Shown in pieces: positions 8,984-16,854 of a DNA stretch of 64,000 bases. Position numbers and translations under genes: made by a program. Source of the stretch: Pseudomonas xionganensis (GTDB lineage Bacteria; Pseudomonadota; Gammaproteobacteria; Pseudomonadales; Pseudomonadaceae); assembly GCF_009763245.1 (NCBI RefSeq), contig NZ_WKJZ01000002.1:428030-492029 (forward strand). The letters are read 5' to 3'. Position 1 is the first letter of the stretch. Every line of letters starts with the position of its first letter. The notes beneath the pieces were generated by a model. The model made no database searches, was not told the origin of the DNA, and saw only the letters and a program-made list of their open reading frames with translations.

Positions 8984-9952
8984 TCAGACGCCTGCCGCAA
9001 CAGCACAGCGGTTGACCTCCACGGTCACATGCACCAGCGCCGAAATCCCCGCCAGATGGGCCTTGTAGCGATCCGCTGAGGCGTCGCCATGGGTCACCAC
9101 ACTGACAATGCAGGCGTACTGGCTGCGCCCCACCCGCCACAGATGCAGATCCGCCACTTCGGTGTCCGCTTCCTGCGCCAGCGCGGTGCGCACCTGCGCG
9201 ACAATGGGGCTGTCCATCTCCCGATCCAGCAGCACCCTGGCGGTTTCCAGCAACAGGCCCTTGGCCCATACCGCGATGATCACGGCGCCGATCACGCCCA
9301 TCAGCGGGTCGAGCCAGCTCCAGCCCAGCCATAGGCCGCCGAGCAGGGCGACAATGGCCGCCACCGAGGTCAGGGCATCGGCCAGCACATGGACAAAGGC
9401 GGCATGGCGATTTAGATCCTTGCCGGGTGCGGTCGGGTGTGGGTGATCGTGATCGTGATCGTGATCGTGATCGCCATGAGCATGGCCGTGATGTCCATGC
9501 TGATCGCGCAGCAGCCAGGCCGACGCCAGGTTGACCAGCAAACCGATCACCGCCACCCACAAGGCCATCTCGAAGGCAATCACCTGAGGCTGCCAGAGGC
9601 GCCACAACGACTCGAAGGCCAGCATGGCCACCACCACCATCAGCATCAGGGAACTGGCAAAGCCGGCCAGCACCTCGATCTTCCAGGTGCCGAAGGCAAA
9701 ACGCGGATCATTGGCATAGCGGCGCGCCAGCAGATAGGCCAGGGCGGTCAGGCCGATGGCGAGCATATGCGAGGCCATATGCCAGCCATCGGCCAGCAGG
9801 GCCATGGAGTTGAAGGCGTAGCCGGCGCTGATCTCCACCAGCATGGTCGCCCCGGTCAGCGCCACCACACGCCAGGCCTGACGCTCGGCGGTGGTTTCCA
9901 GCGGACGGTAATCGTGGGAAGGCTCCCAGCGCGAATGGTTGCAGGCAGTCAT
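8984..9952 (-). CDS. dmeF: CDF family Co(II)/Ni(II) efflux transporter DmeF
   Basis: A 322-residue inner-membrane cation diffusion facilitator of the DmeF group, which exports cobalt and nickel using the proton gradient. The signature is clear: six hydrophobic segments, site-A residues in LLADGWHMASH (TM2) and HVLADALTS (TM5), and between TM4 and TM5 a histidine/aspartate-rich metal-binding loop (about residues 150-175) that includes four consecutive His-Asp pairs. N-terminal and C-terminal cytoplasmic parts are normal. Start at 9952 follows AAGGAG. No DmeR repressor gene is adjacent; a MerR-type promoter lies upstream (separate entry). The loop is encoded by a perfect hexamer repeat. Confidence 0.92.
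   Translation of the reverse strand: MTACNHSRWEPSHDYRPLETTAERQAWRVVALTGATMLVEISAGYAFNSMALLADGWHMASHMLAIGLTALAYLLARRYANDPRFAFGTWKIEVLAGFASSLMLMVVVAMLAFESLWRLWQPQVIAFEMALWVAVIGLLVNLASAWLLRDQHGHHGHAHGDHDHDHDHDHPHPTAPGKDLNRHAAFVHVLADALTSVAAIVALLGGLWLGWSWLDPLMGVIGAVIIAVWAKGLLLETARVLLDREMDSPIVAQVRTALAQEADTEVADLHLWRVGRSQYACIVSVVTHGDASADRYKAHLAGISALVHVTVEVNRCAVAAGV
9443..9472. repeat. Five tandem GTGATC hexamers in the dmeF metal-binding loop
   Basis: Five exact copies of a six-base unit, encoding alternating Asp-His on the minus strand. Repeat-number change by slippage would lengthen or shorten the loop in steps of two residues without a frameshift. Confidence 0.9.
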
Positions 9953-9981
9953 AACAGCTCCTTGGCATCGAGTACCTGGGC

Positions 9982-10013
9982 AAACTACAACCCCGGGGCC
10001 GCCCCCGGGTCAA
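9982..10013 (-). promoter_or_regulatory. Candidate MerR-type promoter of dmeF
   Basis: On the minus strand a TTGACC -35 (10008-10013) and a TAGTTT -10 (9982-9987) are separated by 20 bases that contain a G/C-rich dyad (CCCGGGGGC / GGCCCCGGGG). Long spacers with an internal dyad are the hallmark of MerR-family metal-activated promoters. The regulator is not encoded nearby, and the -10 is only a fair match. Confidence 0.4.
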
Positions 10014-10093
10014 GCGCATCAATCGACCCCATAGGTAGCCTCCCCCGCCCCCGTGCTTCTAGAATCGCCCCCATACTTTAAGGAGCACAGTTT

Positions 10094-10873
10094 ATGTTGA
10101 TGGTGATTTCCCCGGCCAAGACCCTCGATTACGACACCCCGCCGGTGACCCCACGCTTTACCCAGCCCGAGCACCTGGATCACGCCCAGGCGCTGATCGA
10201 GCAGCTGCAGGGCTTCAGCCCGGCACAGATCGCCGAGCTGATGCACCTGTCGGACAAGCTCGCCGGTCTCAACGCTGCGCGCTTTGGCAGCTGGGCGCGG
10301 CCCTTCAACCCTTCCAACGCCAAGCAGGCGCTGCTGGCGTTCAAGGGCGACGTGTACACCGGGCTGAATGCCGAGGATTTTTCCGAAGCCGACTTCGACT
10401 TTGCCCAGGATCATCTGCGCATGCTCTCCGGCCTCTATGGCCTGCTGCGCCCGCTGGACCTGATGCAGCCCTATCGCCTGGAAATGGGCACCAAGCTGGC
10501 CAATGCCCGCGGCAACAACCTCTACGACTTCTGGGGCGAGCGCATCAGCGGCTGGCTCAACGAAGCCCTGGCTGCCCAGGGTGATGAGGTGCTGCTTAAT
10601 CTGGCCTCCAACGAATACTTCAGCGCAGTCAAACGCAAGGCGCTGAACGCCCGGGTGATCGACACCGAGTTCAAGGACCTGAAGAACGGCCAGTACAAGA
10701 TCATCAGTTTCTACGCCAAGAAGGCCCGTGGCCTGATGGCCCGCTATGTGATCAAGGAGCGCCTGACCGACCCGGCTGGCCTCAAGGACTTCAACTACCA
10801 GGGCTATCGTTATTCGGCCGAGCACTCCAAGCCTGATAGTCTGGTGTTCCTGCGTGACGACCCCGAGGCCTGA
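10094..10873 (+). CDS. yaaA: Peroxide stress protein YaaA (DUF328)
   Basis: A 259-residue cytoplasmic protein matching E. coli YaaA along its length: start [12 protein letters not shown], central [20 protein letters not shown], and C-terminal [15 protein letters not shown] and FNYQGYRYS. In E. coli YaaA is induced by OxyR and limits damage by lowering free iron during hydrogen peroxide stress; its biochemical activity is unclear, though a DNA-binding fold has been described. The start at 10094 has AGGAG nine bases upstream. A small membrane protein gene follows after three bases and is probably co-transcribed. Confidence 0.93.
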   Translation: MLMVISPAKTLDYDTPPVTPRFTQPEHLDHAQALIEQLQGFSPAQIAELMHLSDKLAGLNAARFGSWARPFNPSNAKQALLAFKGDVYTGLNAEDFSEADFDFAQDHLRMLSGLYGLLRPLDLMQPYRLEMGTKLANARGNNLYDFWGERISGWLNEALAAQGDEVLLNLASNEYFSAVKRKALNARVIDTEFKDLKNGQYKIISFYAKKARGLMARYVIKERLTDPAGLKDFNYQGYRYSAEHSKPDSLVFLRDDPEA

Positions 10874-10876
10874 GTG

Positions 10877-11341
10877 ATGCTGATTGGCGCAATCCTGGTA
10901 CTGAGCTGGCTGGTCCTGCTGATTCGCTACCCGAGCAAGGCCCTGCCCATCTCCCTCGGTGCGCTGGTCGGCCTGGGGCTGGTGGCCAGCTGGGTGCTCT
11001 GGGAGGAAAGCCGGGAAAACCGTCATCTGGCCCATCTAGAGCTGCGCCTAGAGTACGCCCCGGACAGCTGTCCGGCCGACCGCCCTCTGGCCTTGAACCT
11101 GACCAACGGCAGCAGCGCCGCCCTGCTGGAGCTGCGCTGGCAGATCGCCGCCTACCGCCCAGGCGACAGCACCAACCTGGCCGAACGCCTGTACGAGTCG
11201 CCACGCTACAGCGGTCCCAGCGAGTTGCTGCCCGGCGCCCACTGGCAGAGCTGTTTGCCCCTGCCGACCCTGCGCAGCGGTTATCGCGCCAGTACCCTGG
11301 AGTTTCGCGCCGAGCGCCTGCAGGGCACCTTCAGCCGTTGA
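10877..11341 (+). CDS. Conserved membrane-anchored protein, function unknown
   Basis: A 154-residue protein with two adjacent hydrophobic helices at the N terminus (about 1-17 and 22-42) followed by a soluble domain of about 110 residues with two cysteines and a predicted beta-rich pattern. The topology suggests a periplasmic or cytoplasmic domain held at the inner membrane. Both a GTG at 10874 and an ATG at 10877 could start it; I prefer ATG. It lies directly behind yaaA, probably in one transcript. Automated annotation sometimes calls such proteins multidrug transporters, which nothing in this sequence supports. Confidence 0.6.
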   Translation: MLIGAILVLSWLVLLIRYPSKALPISLGALVGLGLVASWVLWEESRENRHLAHLELRLEYAPDSCPADRPLALNLTNGSSAALLELRWQIAAYRPGDSTNLAERLYESPRYSGPSELLPGAHWQSCLPLPTLRSGYRASTLEFRAERLQGTFSR

Positions 11342-11462
11342 AAAACTACCTGCGTTGGCAATACTGCGTTGAAAACAGGCTCGGAATGCTCATTTACAGC
11401 AGTAAACTCCGCTTCCTCGCCTGTTTTCGCCTTGTCTTGCCTGCCTCGCCTACGTTTTTCAT
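11340..11462. repeat. Large imperfect palindrome (about 120 bp)
   Basis: The ends TGAAAAACTA and TACGTTTTTCA pair with one mismatch, and inner arms TTGAAAACAGGC and GCCTGTTTTCG pair as well, giving a long hairpin that spans nearly the whole gap between the unknown membrane protein and the SDR gene. It starts at the stop codon of the former. It looks like a dispersed repeat or a small transposase-less element. Confidence 0.6.
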
Positions 11463-11495
11463 AAATCCAATAGCTATAACAACAAGGATCACCGC

Positions 11496-12329
11496 ATGAC
11501 CCAACCCAGCGTACTGATCACCGGATGTTCCAGCGGCATTGGCCGCGCCCTGGCCGAGGCGTTCCAGCAGGCCGGTTATCAGGTCTGGGCCACGGCGCGC
11601 AAAGCGGCCGATGTCGAGGCCCTGAGCGCCGCCGGTTTCCATGCGGTCGAGCTGGACGTCAACGATGGCCTGGCCCTGGGCCGGCTGGCCGAACGCCTGA
11701 AAAGCGAAATCGGCGGCCTCGACGTGCTGATCAACAACGCCGGCTACGGCGCCATGGGCCCGCTGCTCGATGGCGGTGTCGAGGCCATGCGTCGGCAATT
11801 TGAAACCAATGTGTTCTCGCTGATTGGCGTCACCCGTGCCTGCTTTCCACTATTGCGTCAGAACAAGGGGCTGGTAGTGAATATCGGCAGCGTCTCCGGC
11901 GTACTGGTCACCCCGTTTGCCGGTGCCTACTGCGCCTCCAAGGCCGCCGTGCATGCCCTGACCGACGCCCTGCGCCTGGAGCTGGCGCCCTTCTCTATCG
12001 ATGTGATGGAAGTACAACCCGGCGCCATTGCCTCCAGCTTCGGCGCCAATGCCAGCCAGCAGGCCGAGCAGCTGATCGACGAAGCCTCGCCCTGGTGGCC
12101 GATCCGCGAGGGTATCCGCGCCCGCGCCAACGCCTCCCAGGACAACCCCACCCCGGTCAACCAGTTCGCCGCCCAGCTCCTGGCCGCCGTGCAGCGCAAG
12201 AAACGCCCCAGGCTGCTGCGCCTGGGCAATGGCAGCCGCAGCATGCCGCTGCTGGCGGCTTTGCTGCCCAAGGGACTGCTGGAGCGGGTGTTGAGAAAAC
12301 GCTTTGGCCTGGATCGCAGCCTGGCCTGA
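11496..12329 (+). CDS. Short-chain dehydrogenase/reductase
   Basis: A 277-residue classical SDR with the cofactor-binding glycine motif ITGCSSGIGRALAEA at residues 9-23, the NNAGYGAMG motif near 81-89, and the catalytic Ser (IGSVSG), Tyr and Lys (YCASKAAVHAL) around 128-152. It should reduce or oxidise a hydroxyl/keto substrate with NAD(P)(H); the substrate is unknown. The C-terminal extension of about 40 residues is basic and hydrophobic and may contact membrane. AAGGA nine bases before the ATG. The following small membrane protein gene starts 18 bases on and is probably in the same operon. Confidence 0.88.
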   Translation: MTQPSVLITGCSSGIGRALAEAFQQAGYQVWATARKAADVEALSAAGFHAVELDVNDGLALGRLAERLKSEIGGLDVLINNAGYGAMGPLLDGGVEAMRRQFETNVFSLIGVTRACFPLLRQNKGLVVNIGSVSGVLVTPFAGAYCASKAAVHALTDALRLELAPFSIDVMEVQPGAIASSFGANASQQAEQLIDEASPWWPIREGIRARANASQDNPTPVNQFAAQLLAAVQRKKRPRLLRLGNGSRSMPLLAALLPKGLLERVLRKRFGLDRSLA

Positions 12330-12347
12330 CTAACCGGAGCGCCGCCC

Positions 12348-12719
12348 ATGAATCAGCCCAACGCCAGCGTCCCGGTTACCCACCTGGCCATCGGCGGCGT
12401 TATTGCGGTGGTCGTGCTGAATCTGCTGCTGCGCAGCCTGGTCAAGCTCGGTGGCCCGCTGACCACCCTGCTGATCGCCACCACGGTGGCCGGCGGCATG
12501 GCCCTGTGGTTCGTCTGGCGCCACCAGCGCCGCCCCCAACAGGGCGAACGACGCCGCCTGCTGGCGCTCTATGGCGGCATCCTGGCCCTGCTCTATCTGG
12601 GTTTATTGGCGATGATGGCGCTGCAAGATGAGCCCAGCCCCATGGGCCTGCTGATCTTCGGCCTGCACTATTTCTGCTATCCCCTAATGGCCTGGCTGGT
12701 ATTTGCTCGCAGGAAGTAA
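12348..12719 (+). CDS. Small integral membrane protein, function unknown
   Basis: A 123-residue protein with four hydrophobic segments (about 11-27, 36-54, 70-88, 97-117) separated by short polar loops, one very basic (RHQRRPQQGERRR) and therefore probably cytoplasmic. No conserved domain recognised. GGAG precedes the ATG. Codon use and GC content resemble the neighbours, so this is the last native gene before the AT-richer pocket. Confidence 0.65.
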   Translation: MNQPNASVPVTHLAIGGVIAVVVLNLLLRSLVKLGGPLTTLLIATTVAGGMALWFVWRHQRRPQQGERRRLLALYGGILALLYLGLLAMMALQDEPSPMGLLIFGLHYFCYPLMAWLVFARRK

Positions 12720-12833
12720 GAAATATGCGCCATAGAAGGCAAAAATGGGCAGTGATACTGTGCACGACTGACCACTAGCAAGCTACTGAAGAACCTCATC
12801 CAACTTCCTTTATAGTCGATAGATTTCCACATC

Positions 12834-13808
12834 ATGACCCCACATCCGACATTTAGCACAGGATCGCTAAATAGGCTTGCTGAGCGCACGGAATATGAGC
12901 TTTGGCTCCTCGAAGCCGTGTACGAAGTTGTTGAGCAGAAGTTGTTTCCATCCTGGCCTGACTCCGTGGTGTACCCGCTCGAAAAATCAAAACCAGACTT
13001 CTTTAGTTATGGGCAAATCAACGCGGTCATCGGTGATTGGCGGCCCCACTTTCTGAACGTAGGCGCACCTCTTATCTTCGTTTCGTCCTTCAAGTTACTC
13101 GACATGTTCATCGAGTGGGTCCTTGAGGAAAATGGGATAGTGTCTACGTTCCGCTTTGATCAAAAACGGAAAAAACTTGATGGCTCTTCGGTCTTTCCGC
13201 AAGAGATTGAAGCCCGCCCCTGGCTAAAAGAACGCCTCATAGCTCTCTACAGTGCCCTCATACCACTTCGCGGAACGATCATTCATAACAAGAACTTCAT
13301 TTCGGCAGACGGCGCAATTCGAGTAGCTCGTTCAAAGACTGGCGTAGTTGAATCGATGGTTGACATTAGTTCTTCCCAGCTAAGAACACTCGTTGTAAGC
13401 ATCCTGAGTGTCCTCAAGTATGTCGATGGGACTTGGCATCTCAATGAGTCTCGGGAAAAGATACTGCGCCATGCACTTGATGAGCTTGCGCCGCTACATG
13501 GATTGCCTCTTCTAGGCCAGAAACAGCCCTTTCATACACGCGTAAGGGTATACCTTGAGGGCGACGATCCATTTGATTTCGACCCAATAGCTATACAACG
13601 CGATCTCGCGGAGAGATACGTGAACCAGGACTGCTCATTTGACTTGCGCGTATTGATGGTCAGGGATGGCGAAGTTGTTGAGGCCTATCTTTTCCCCGAC
13701 ACCCTCGTTGCAACTGCAGACACTGACTGGCCCCAAGGCGTTGACGCTCAACAGTACAAAACAAAAGTACCCGATGACATCAATCCTGAGCACCTTTGCC
13801 TCGGCTAA
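12834..13808 (+). CDS. Orphan protein with a possible HEPN motif, probably acquired
   Basis: A 324-residue soluble protein I do not recognise. The first half is helical and contains PLRGTIIHNKNF, an R-x4-H motif (R146, H151, then N) of the form used as catalytic site in HEPN ribonucleases, preceded by a long amphipathic helix as in that fold. The C-terminal third is acidic and probably beta-rich. The base composition is near 50% GC with unusual codons, against a strongly GC-rich background, so recent transfer is likely. No good ribosome site precedes the ATG at 12834; TATAGT 20 bases upstream could be a -10. It is convergent with a toxin-antitoxin pair. An RNase or abortive-infection role is inference only. 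Confidence 0.6.
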   Translation: MTPHPTFSTGSLNRLAERTEYELWLLEAVYEVVEQKLFPSWPDSVVYPLEKSKPDFFSYGQINAVIGDWRPHFLNVGAPLIFVSSFKLLDMFIEWVLEENGIVSTFRFDQKRKKLDGSSVFPQEIEARPWLKERLIALYSALIPLRGTIIHNKNFISADGAIRVARSKTGVVESMVDISSSQLRTLVVSILSVLKYVDGTWHLNESREKILRHALDELAPLHGLPLLGQKQPFHTRVRVYLEGDDPFDFDPIAIQRDLAERYVNQDCSFDLRVLMVRDGEVVEAYLFPDTLVATADTDWPQGVDAQQYKTKVPDDINPEHLCLG

Positions 13809-13823
13809 CCCACGCTCGCTTAC

Positions 13824-14078
13824 TTAATAGTGATAACGCAGCTGCGCAATCAACAGCGCATCGCCCTCCACCCGATAAACCATCCGATGCTCGTCGTTGA
13901 TACGGCGTGACCAATAGCCGGCCAGAGCGTGCTTGAGCGCCTCCGGCTTGCCGATGCCGGCAAAGGGGCTGCGCGCCGTTTCCTTGATCAGGGCGTTAAT
14001 GCGCTTAAGGATCTTCTTGTCGCTGTCCTGCCAATGGAGGTAATCCTCCCAGGCCTGCTCGGCGAAGATCAGCCTCAT
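13824..14078 (-). CDS. yoeB: Toxin of the YefM-YoeB pair (RelE superfamily mRNA interferase)
   Basis: An 84-residue RelE-fold endoribonuclease of the Txe/YoeB family, which cleaves mRNA in the ribosomal A site. The family features are complete: start MRLIFAEQAWEDYLHWQ, LKRINALIKE, the GIGKPEALKH loop, YWSRRINDEHRMVY and the C-terminal catalytic RYHY (H83, Y84). The start overlaps the antitoxin stop by four bases (ATGA), the normal coupling in these operons. Appears intact and active as written. Confidence 0.94.
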   Translation of the reverse strand: MRLIFAEQAWEDYLHWQDSDKKILKRINALIKETARSPFAGIGKPEALKHALAGYWSRRINDEHRMVYRVEGDALLIAQLRYHY

Positions 14079-14326
14079 TCCACCAGGCTCCGCTCCTGGC
14101 CTTGGCCGCTTTCCAGGCTGGCGATGGCCTCCAGCAGGCGCCTGGCATTCTTCGGCGCACGCAGCAGGTAGGCGGTTTCCTCCAAGGCCTTGTAATCCTC
14201 AAGCGAGATCATCACCACCGACTGCTGCCGGTTGCGGGTGATGATCAACGGCTCATGATCTTCGCATACGCGATCCATGGTCTGAGCCAGATTGGCGCGC
14301 ACTGTGGTGTAGCTGATGGCATCCAT
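14075..14326 (-). CDS. yefM: Antitoxin of the YefM-YoeB pair (Phd/YefM family)
   Basis: An 83-residue Phd/YefM antitoxin. The N-terminal DNA-binding half (SYTTVRANLAQTMDRV, then PLIITRNRQQSVVMISLEDY) is well conserved; the C-terminal acidic tail wraps the toxin. It is the first gene of the pair, overlapping yoeB by four bases. GAGGG precedes the ATG. The complex is expected to repress its own promoter through the motif pair upstream (separate entry). Confidence 0.94.
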   Translation of the reverse strand: MDAISYTTVRANLAQTMDRVCEDHEPLIITRNRQQSVVMISLEDYKALEETAYLLRAPKNARRLLEAIASLESGQGQERSLVE

Positions 14327-14344
14327 TGAAACACCCTCTATATC

Positions 14345-14362
14345 TGTACGCGATACCGTACA
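14345..14362 (-). promoter_or_regulatory. YefM-YoeB autoregulatory operator
   Basis: TGTACG (14345-14350) and CGTACA (14357-14362) form an inverted pair with a 12-base centre-to-centre distance, 19-36 bases upstream of the yefM start and embedded in AT-rich sequence. The E. coli YefM-YoeB operator is built on TGTACA hexamers at the same distance, so this is very likely the site of autorepression. Confidence 0.7.
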
Positions 14363-14431
14363 TATATAGCTCGTAACCTGTCTAGGGTTTTCTTGGTTTT
14401 CGGAGCTGGCAGTTGCAAGCAGGTGCCTGGC

Positions 14432-14498
14432 GTAGCCCGGATAAAATCCGGGAAACGGTTGCGAATCGACAAATCGTCCCGGATTGCATCCGGGCTAC
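14432..14498. repeat. GTAGCCCGGAT palindromic repeat
   Basis: GTAGCCCGGATAAAATCCGGG is answered by CCCGGATTGCATCCGGGCTAC in inverted order, each arm being a small hairpin. With the following unit it fills the 14327-14633 gap, which has no gene apart from the yefM control region. Confidence 0.75.
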
Positions 14499-14510
14499 CT
14501 CGCTTAAGCC

Positions 14511-14619
14511 CGTAGGATGGGTTGAGCAACGCGATACCCATCGACAATCGGGCGCTCAACACTGTCCGTCGCCTTGGCGGATAACCTGATGGGTATCGCT
14601 ACGCTCAACCCATCCTACG
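14511..14619. repeat. CGTAGGATGGGTTGAGC palindromic repeat
   Basis: CGTAGGATGGGTTGAGC at 14511 and its inverse at 14603-14619 enclose about 75 bases, with inner arms CGATACCCATC and GATGGGTATCG. A further family of dispersed Pseudomonas palindromes, next to the 3' end of rlhA. Confidence 0.75.
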
Positions 14620-14633
14620 GCTGCCGCTGCACA

Positions 14634-16631
14634 CTAGCGCTTGATGGTCTTAAGCAGATCTTCCGGGCTGATATAGCCCACCGCGCCGCCCTGGCTCGCC
14701 GCGCTGCCGGGTTGCGGCTGATGGAGGATATGACCCTTCATCTTGCCGATGATATGCATCTCGCAGGGTTTGCAGTCGAACTTCAGGGTCAGCACTTCGT
14801 CCTGGTGGATCAGCTGCATGTCCGACACCTTAGTGCGCACGCCGGTGACGCCCTTGGCCTGTTTCGGGCAGAGGTTGAAGGAGAAGCGCAGGCAGTGCTT
14901 GGTGATCATCACCGGCACTTCGCCGGACTCTTCGTGGGCCTCGTAGGCGGCGTCGATCAGTTGCACGCCATAACGCTTGTAGAAGGTGCGGGCCTTGTCG
15001 TTGTAGACGTTGGCGAGGAAGGTCAGGTGCGATTCCGGGTACACCGGCGGCGGCACGCTGACCGGCTTGCGCCCGCCACGCGGGTGAGCAGCGACGCGGG
15101 CCTGGGTCAGGGCCTCGATGGCTTCGCGGCGCAGGGCCTTGAGTTGTGAACCGGGGATAAAGGGCACGACCTCGCACTCGATCTGCACGCCGGTGCTGTA
15201 GTAGATGGTGGTGCCCAGCTTGCTCAAGCCATCGGCCAGCTGCTCGCGGGCCTGCTCGGCATCCTTGGCGGCGGCGAACGGCCCGGCCAGACTGACGCTT
15301 ACGCTGCTGCCGTCCGCGCTGGTGACGCTCAGATTCAACTGATCGCCCTGCACGACCAACTGCCAGCTGACCGCGATGCGCCGCTCGGATGAGGTCTTGA
15401 GCAGGGCCTGCTGCCAGTTATGGTCGAGGTTGCGGTTGAGCGGGTGCTGCGGGCGCACGCGGTGCATGGCCTCGGGCATTTCGTTGGGTTCGACGCGGTA
15501 GCGGTAGCGCTTCTCGCCGTCTTCCTCGAACTCGCCTTTAAGCTCGGCGATATTGGCGCGAAAGCCCACCACTTCACGCTTGATCAGCACGTTGAGGCCA
15601 TCGCCGTTGGCCAGCGGCGTGTCGGTCACGGCGATCAGATCGCGTTTGTTCACTTTCTCGATATAGCCCACCGCCAGCCCGGTAAAGGTTGGCGAATCGA
15701 ACGCGCCGATATCCACCTTGCGGTCGGTGACAAAATAATCGGTGCTGCCACGGTGGAAGGTCTTGTCGGTATCGGGGGTGAAGAAGTGCTCGGTACGGCC
15801 GCTGGACGCGCGGGCCAGGTGCGGTCGCTGTTCGAGAATGGCATCCAGCTCGCGGCGATAGTGCGCGGTGATGTTCTTCACGTAGCTCATGTCCTTGTAG
15901 CGCCCCTCGATCTTGAACGAGCGCACGCCGGCATCGACCAGATGGATCAGGTTGTCGGTCTGGTTGTTGTCCTTCATCGACAGCAGGTGCTTGTCAAACG
16001 CCACCACCCGGCCCTGATCGTCCTTGAGGGTGTAAGGCAAGCGGCAGGCTTGTGAGCAGTCGCCGCGGTTGGCGCTGCGCCCGGTCTGCGCATGGGAGAT
16101 ATTGCACTGCCCGGAAAACGCCACACAGAGCGCGCCGTGGATAAAGAACTCGACCGCCGAATCGACGTTGCGACAGATGTTGTTGATCTCTTGCAGGTTC
16201 AGCTCGCGGGCAAGCACCAGCTGGGAGAAGCCGGCGTTATCGAGGAAGCGGGCCTTTTCTAGAGTGCGGATATCGCACTGGGTGCTGGCGTGGATCTCGA
16301 TGGGCGGAATGTCCATTTCCATCACGCCCATGTCCTGCACGATCAGCGCATCGACGCCGGCCTCGTACAGCTGCCAGATCATCTGCCGCGCCGGTTCCAG
16401 CTCATCCTCATGCAGGATGGTGTTGAGGGTGACAAACACCCGTGCATGGAACAGGTGGGCAAACTGCACCAGCTCGGCAATGTCCGCCACGCTGTTGCTG
16501 GCATTGTGCCGCGCCCCGAAGCCCGGCCCGCCGATATACACCGCATCGGCGCCGTGCAGGATGGCTTCCTTGGCAATCGCGGTATCGCGCGCCGGGCTCA
16601 GGAGTTCAAGGTGGTGCTTGGGCAGGGACAT
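14634..16631 (-). CDS. rlhA: 23S rRNA 5-hydroxycytidine C2501 synthase (U32 family)
   Basis: A 665-residue U32 peptidase-family protein that matches E. coli RlhA (YdcP, about 650 residues) along nearly its whole length. RlhA hydroxylates C2501 in the peptidyl transferase centre of 23S rRNA, using prephenate as oxygen-donor precursor and depending on iron. The U32 signature EFFIHGALCVAFSGQC and SANRGDCSQACRLPY supply the conserved cysteines (about 170-195), with more cysteines near the C terminus (CLRFSFNLCP and FDCKPCEMH). The shorter tRNA enzymes TrhP and UbiU/UbiV lack this long C-terminal part. The ribosome site is weak. It is divergent from polB. Confidence 0.92.
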   Translation of the reverse strand: MSLPKHHLELLSPARDTAIAKEAILHGADAVYIGGPGFGARHNASNSVADIAELVQFAHLFHARVFVTLNTILHEDELEPARQMIWQLYEAGVDALIVQDMGVMEMDIPPIEIHASTQCDIRTLEKARFLDNAGFSQLVLARELNLQEINNICRNVDSAVEFFIHGALCVAFSGQCNISHAQTGRSANRGDCSQACRLPYTLKDDQGRVVAFDKHLLSMKDNNQTDNLIHLVDAGVRSFKIEGRYKDMSYVKNITAHYRRELDAILEQRPHLARASSGRTEHFFTPDTDKTFHRGSTDYFVTDRKVDIGAFDSPTFTGLAVGYIEKVNKRDLIAVTDTPLANGDGLNVLIKREVVGFRANIAELKGEFEEDGEKRYRYRVEPNEMPEAMHRVRPQHPLNRNLDHNWQQALLKTSSERRIAVSWQLVVQGDQLNLSVTSADGSSVSVSLAGPFAAAKDAEQAREQLADGLSKLGTTIYYSTGVQIECEVVPFIPGSQLKALRREAIEALTQARVAAHPRGGRKPVSVPPPVYPESHLTFLANVYNDKARTFYKRYGVQLIDAAYEAHEESGEVPVMITKHCLRFSFNLCPKQAKGVTGVRTKVSDMQLIHQDEVLTLKFDCKPCEMHIIGKMKGHILHQPQPGSAASQGGAVGYISPEDLLKTIKR

Positions 16632-16717
16632 GGTTTCGCTATCGGGCAGTCAATCAGGGCGAGCATTTTACTCGCAATAGCCGATTTGTCTGTGCCCGTC
16701 GGGCAGCGGCTTAAATA

Positions 16718-16733
16718 CTGTATAGGCATACAG
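16718..16733 (+). promoter_or_regulatory. LexA (SOS) box upstream of polB
   Basis: CTGTATAGGCATACAG, an exact CTG-N10-CAG dyad with the AT-rich TATA core of LexA sites, 122 bases before the polB start. polB is an SOS gene in E. coli. It is also 87 bases upstream of the divergent rlhA start, so rlhA could be affected. Confidence 0.82.
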
Positions 16734-16765
16734 ATTGAAGCCCGCGTAGAATTGGACCGCAACGA

Positions 16766-16827
16766 GTAGGGTGTGCCATGCGCACCGCTGCAAATAACCG
16801 GATACCGGTGCGCGCGGCGCACCCTAC
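16766..16827. repeat. GTAGGGTGTGCCATGCGCACC palindromic repeat
   Basis: A GTAGGGTG...CACCCTAC unit between the LexA box and the polB start. Inner arms GCGCACC and GGTGCGC form a strong hairpin in the polB 5' leader. Related copies lie at 31308 and 37241. Confidence 0.75.
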
Positions 16828-16854
16828 AGGTTCAGGCGGGTTGAGGCGATAACG

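Noticed and set aside
12834..14326. Orphan HEPN-like gene and yoeB-yefM as one operon
   Set aside because: They are convergent and have separate control regions, so any joint function is not supported by gene order.
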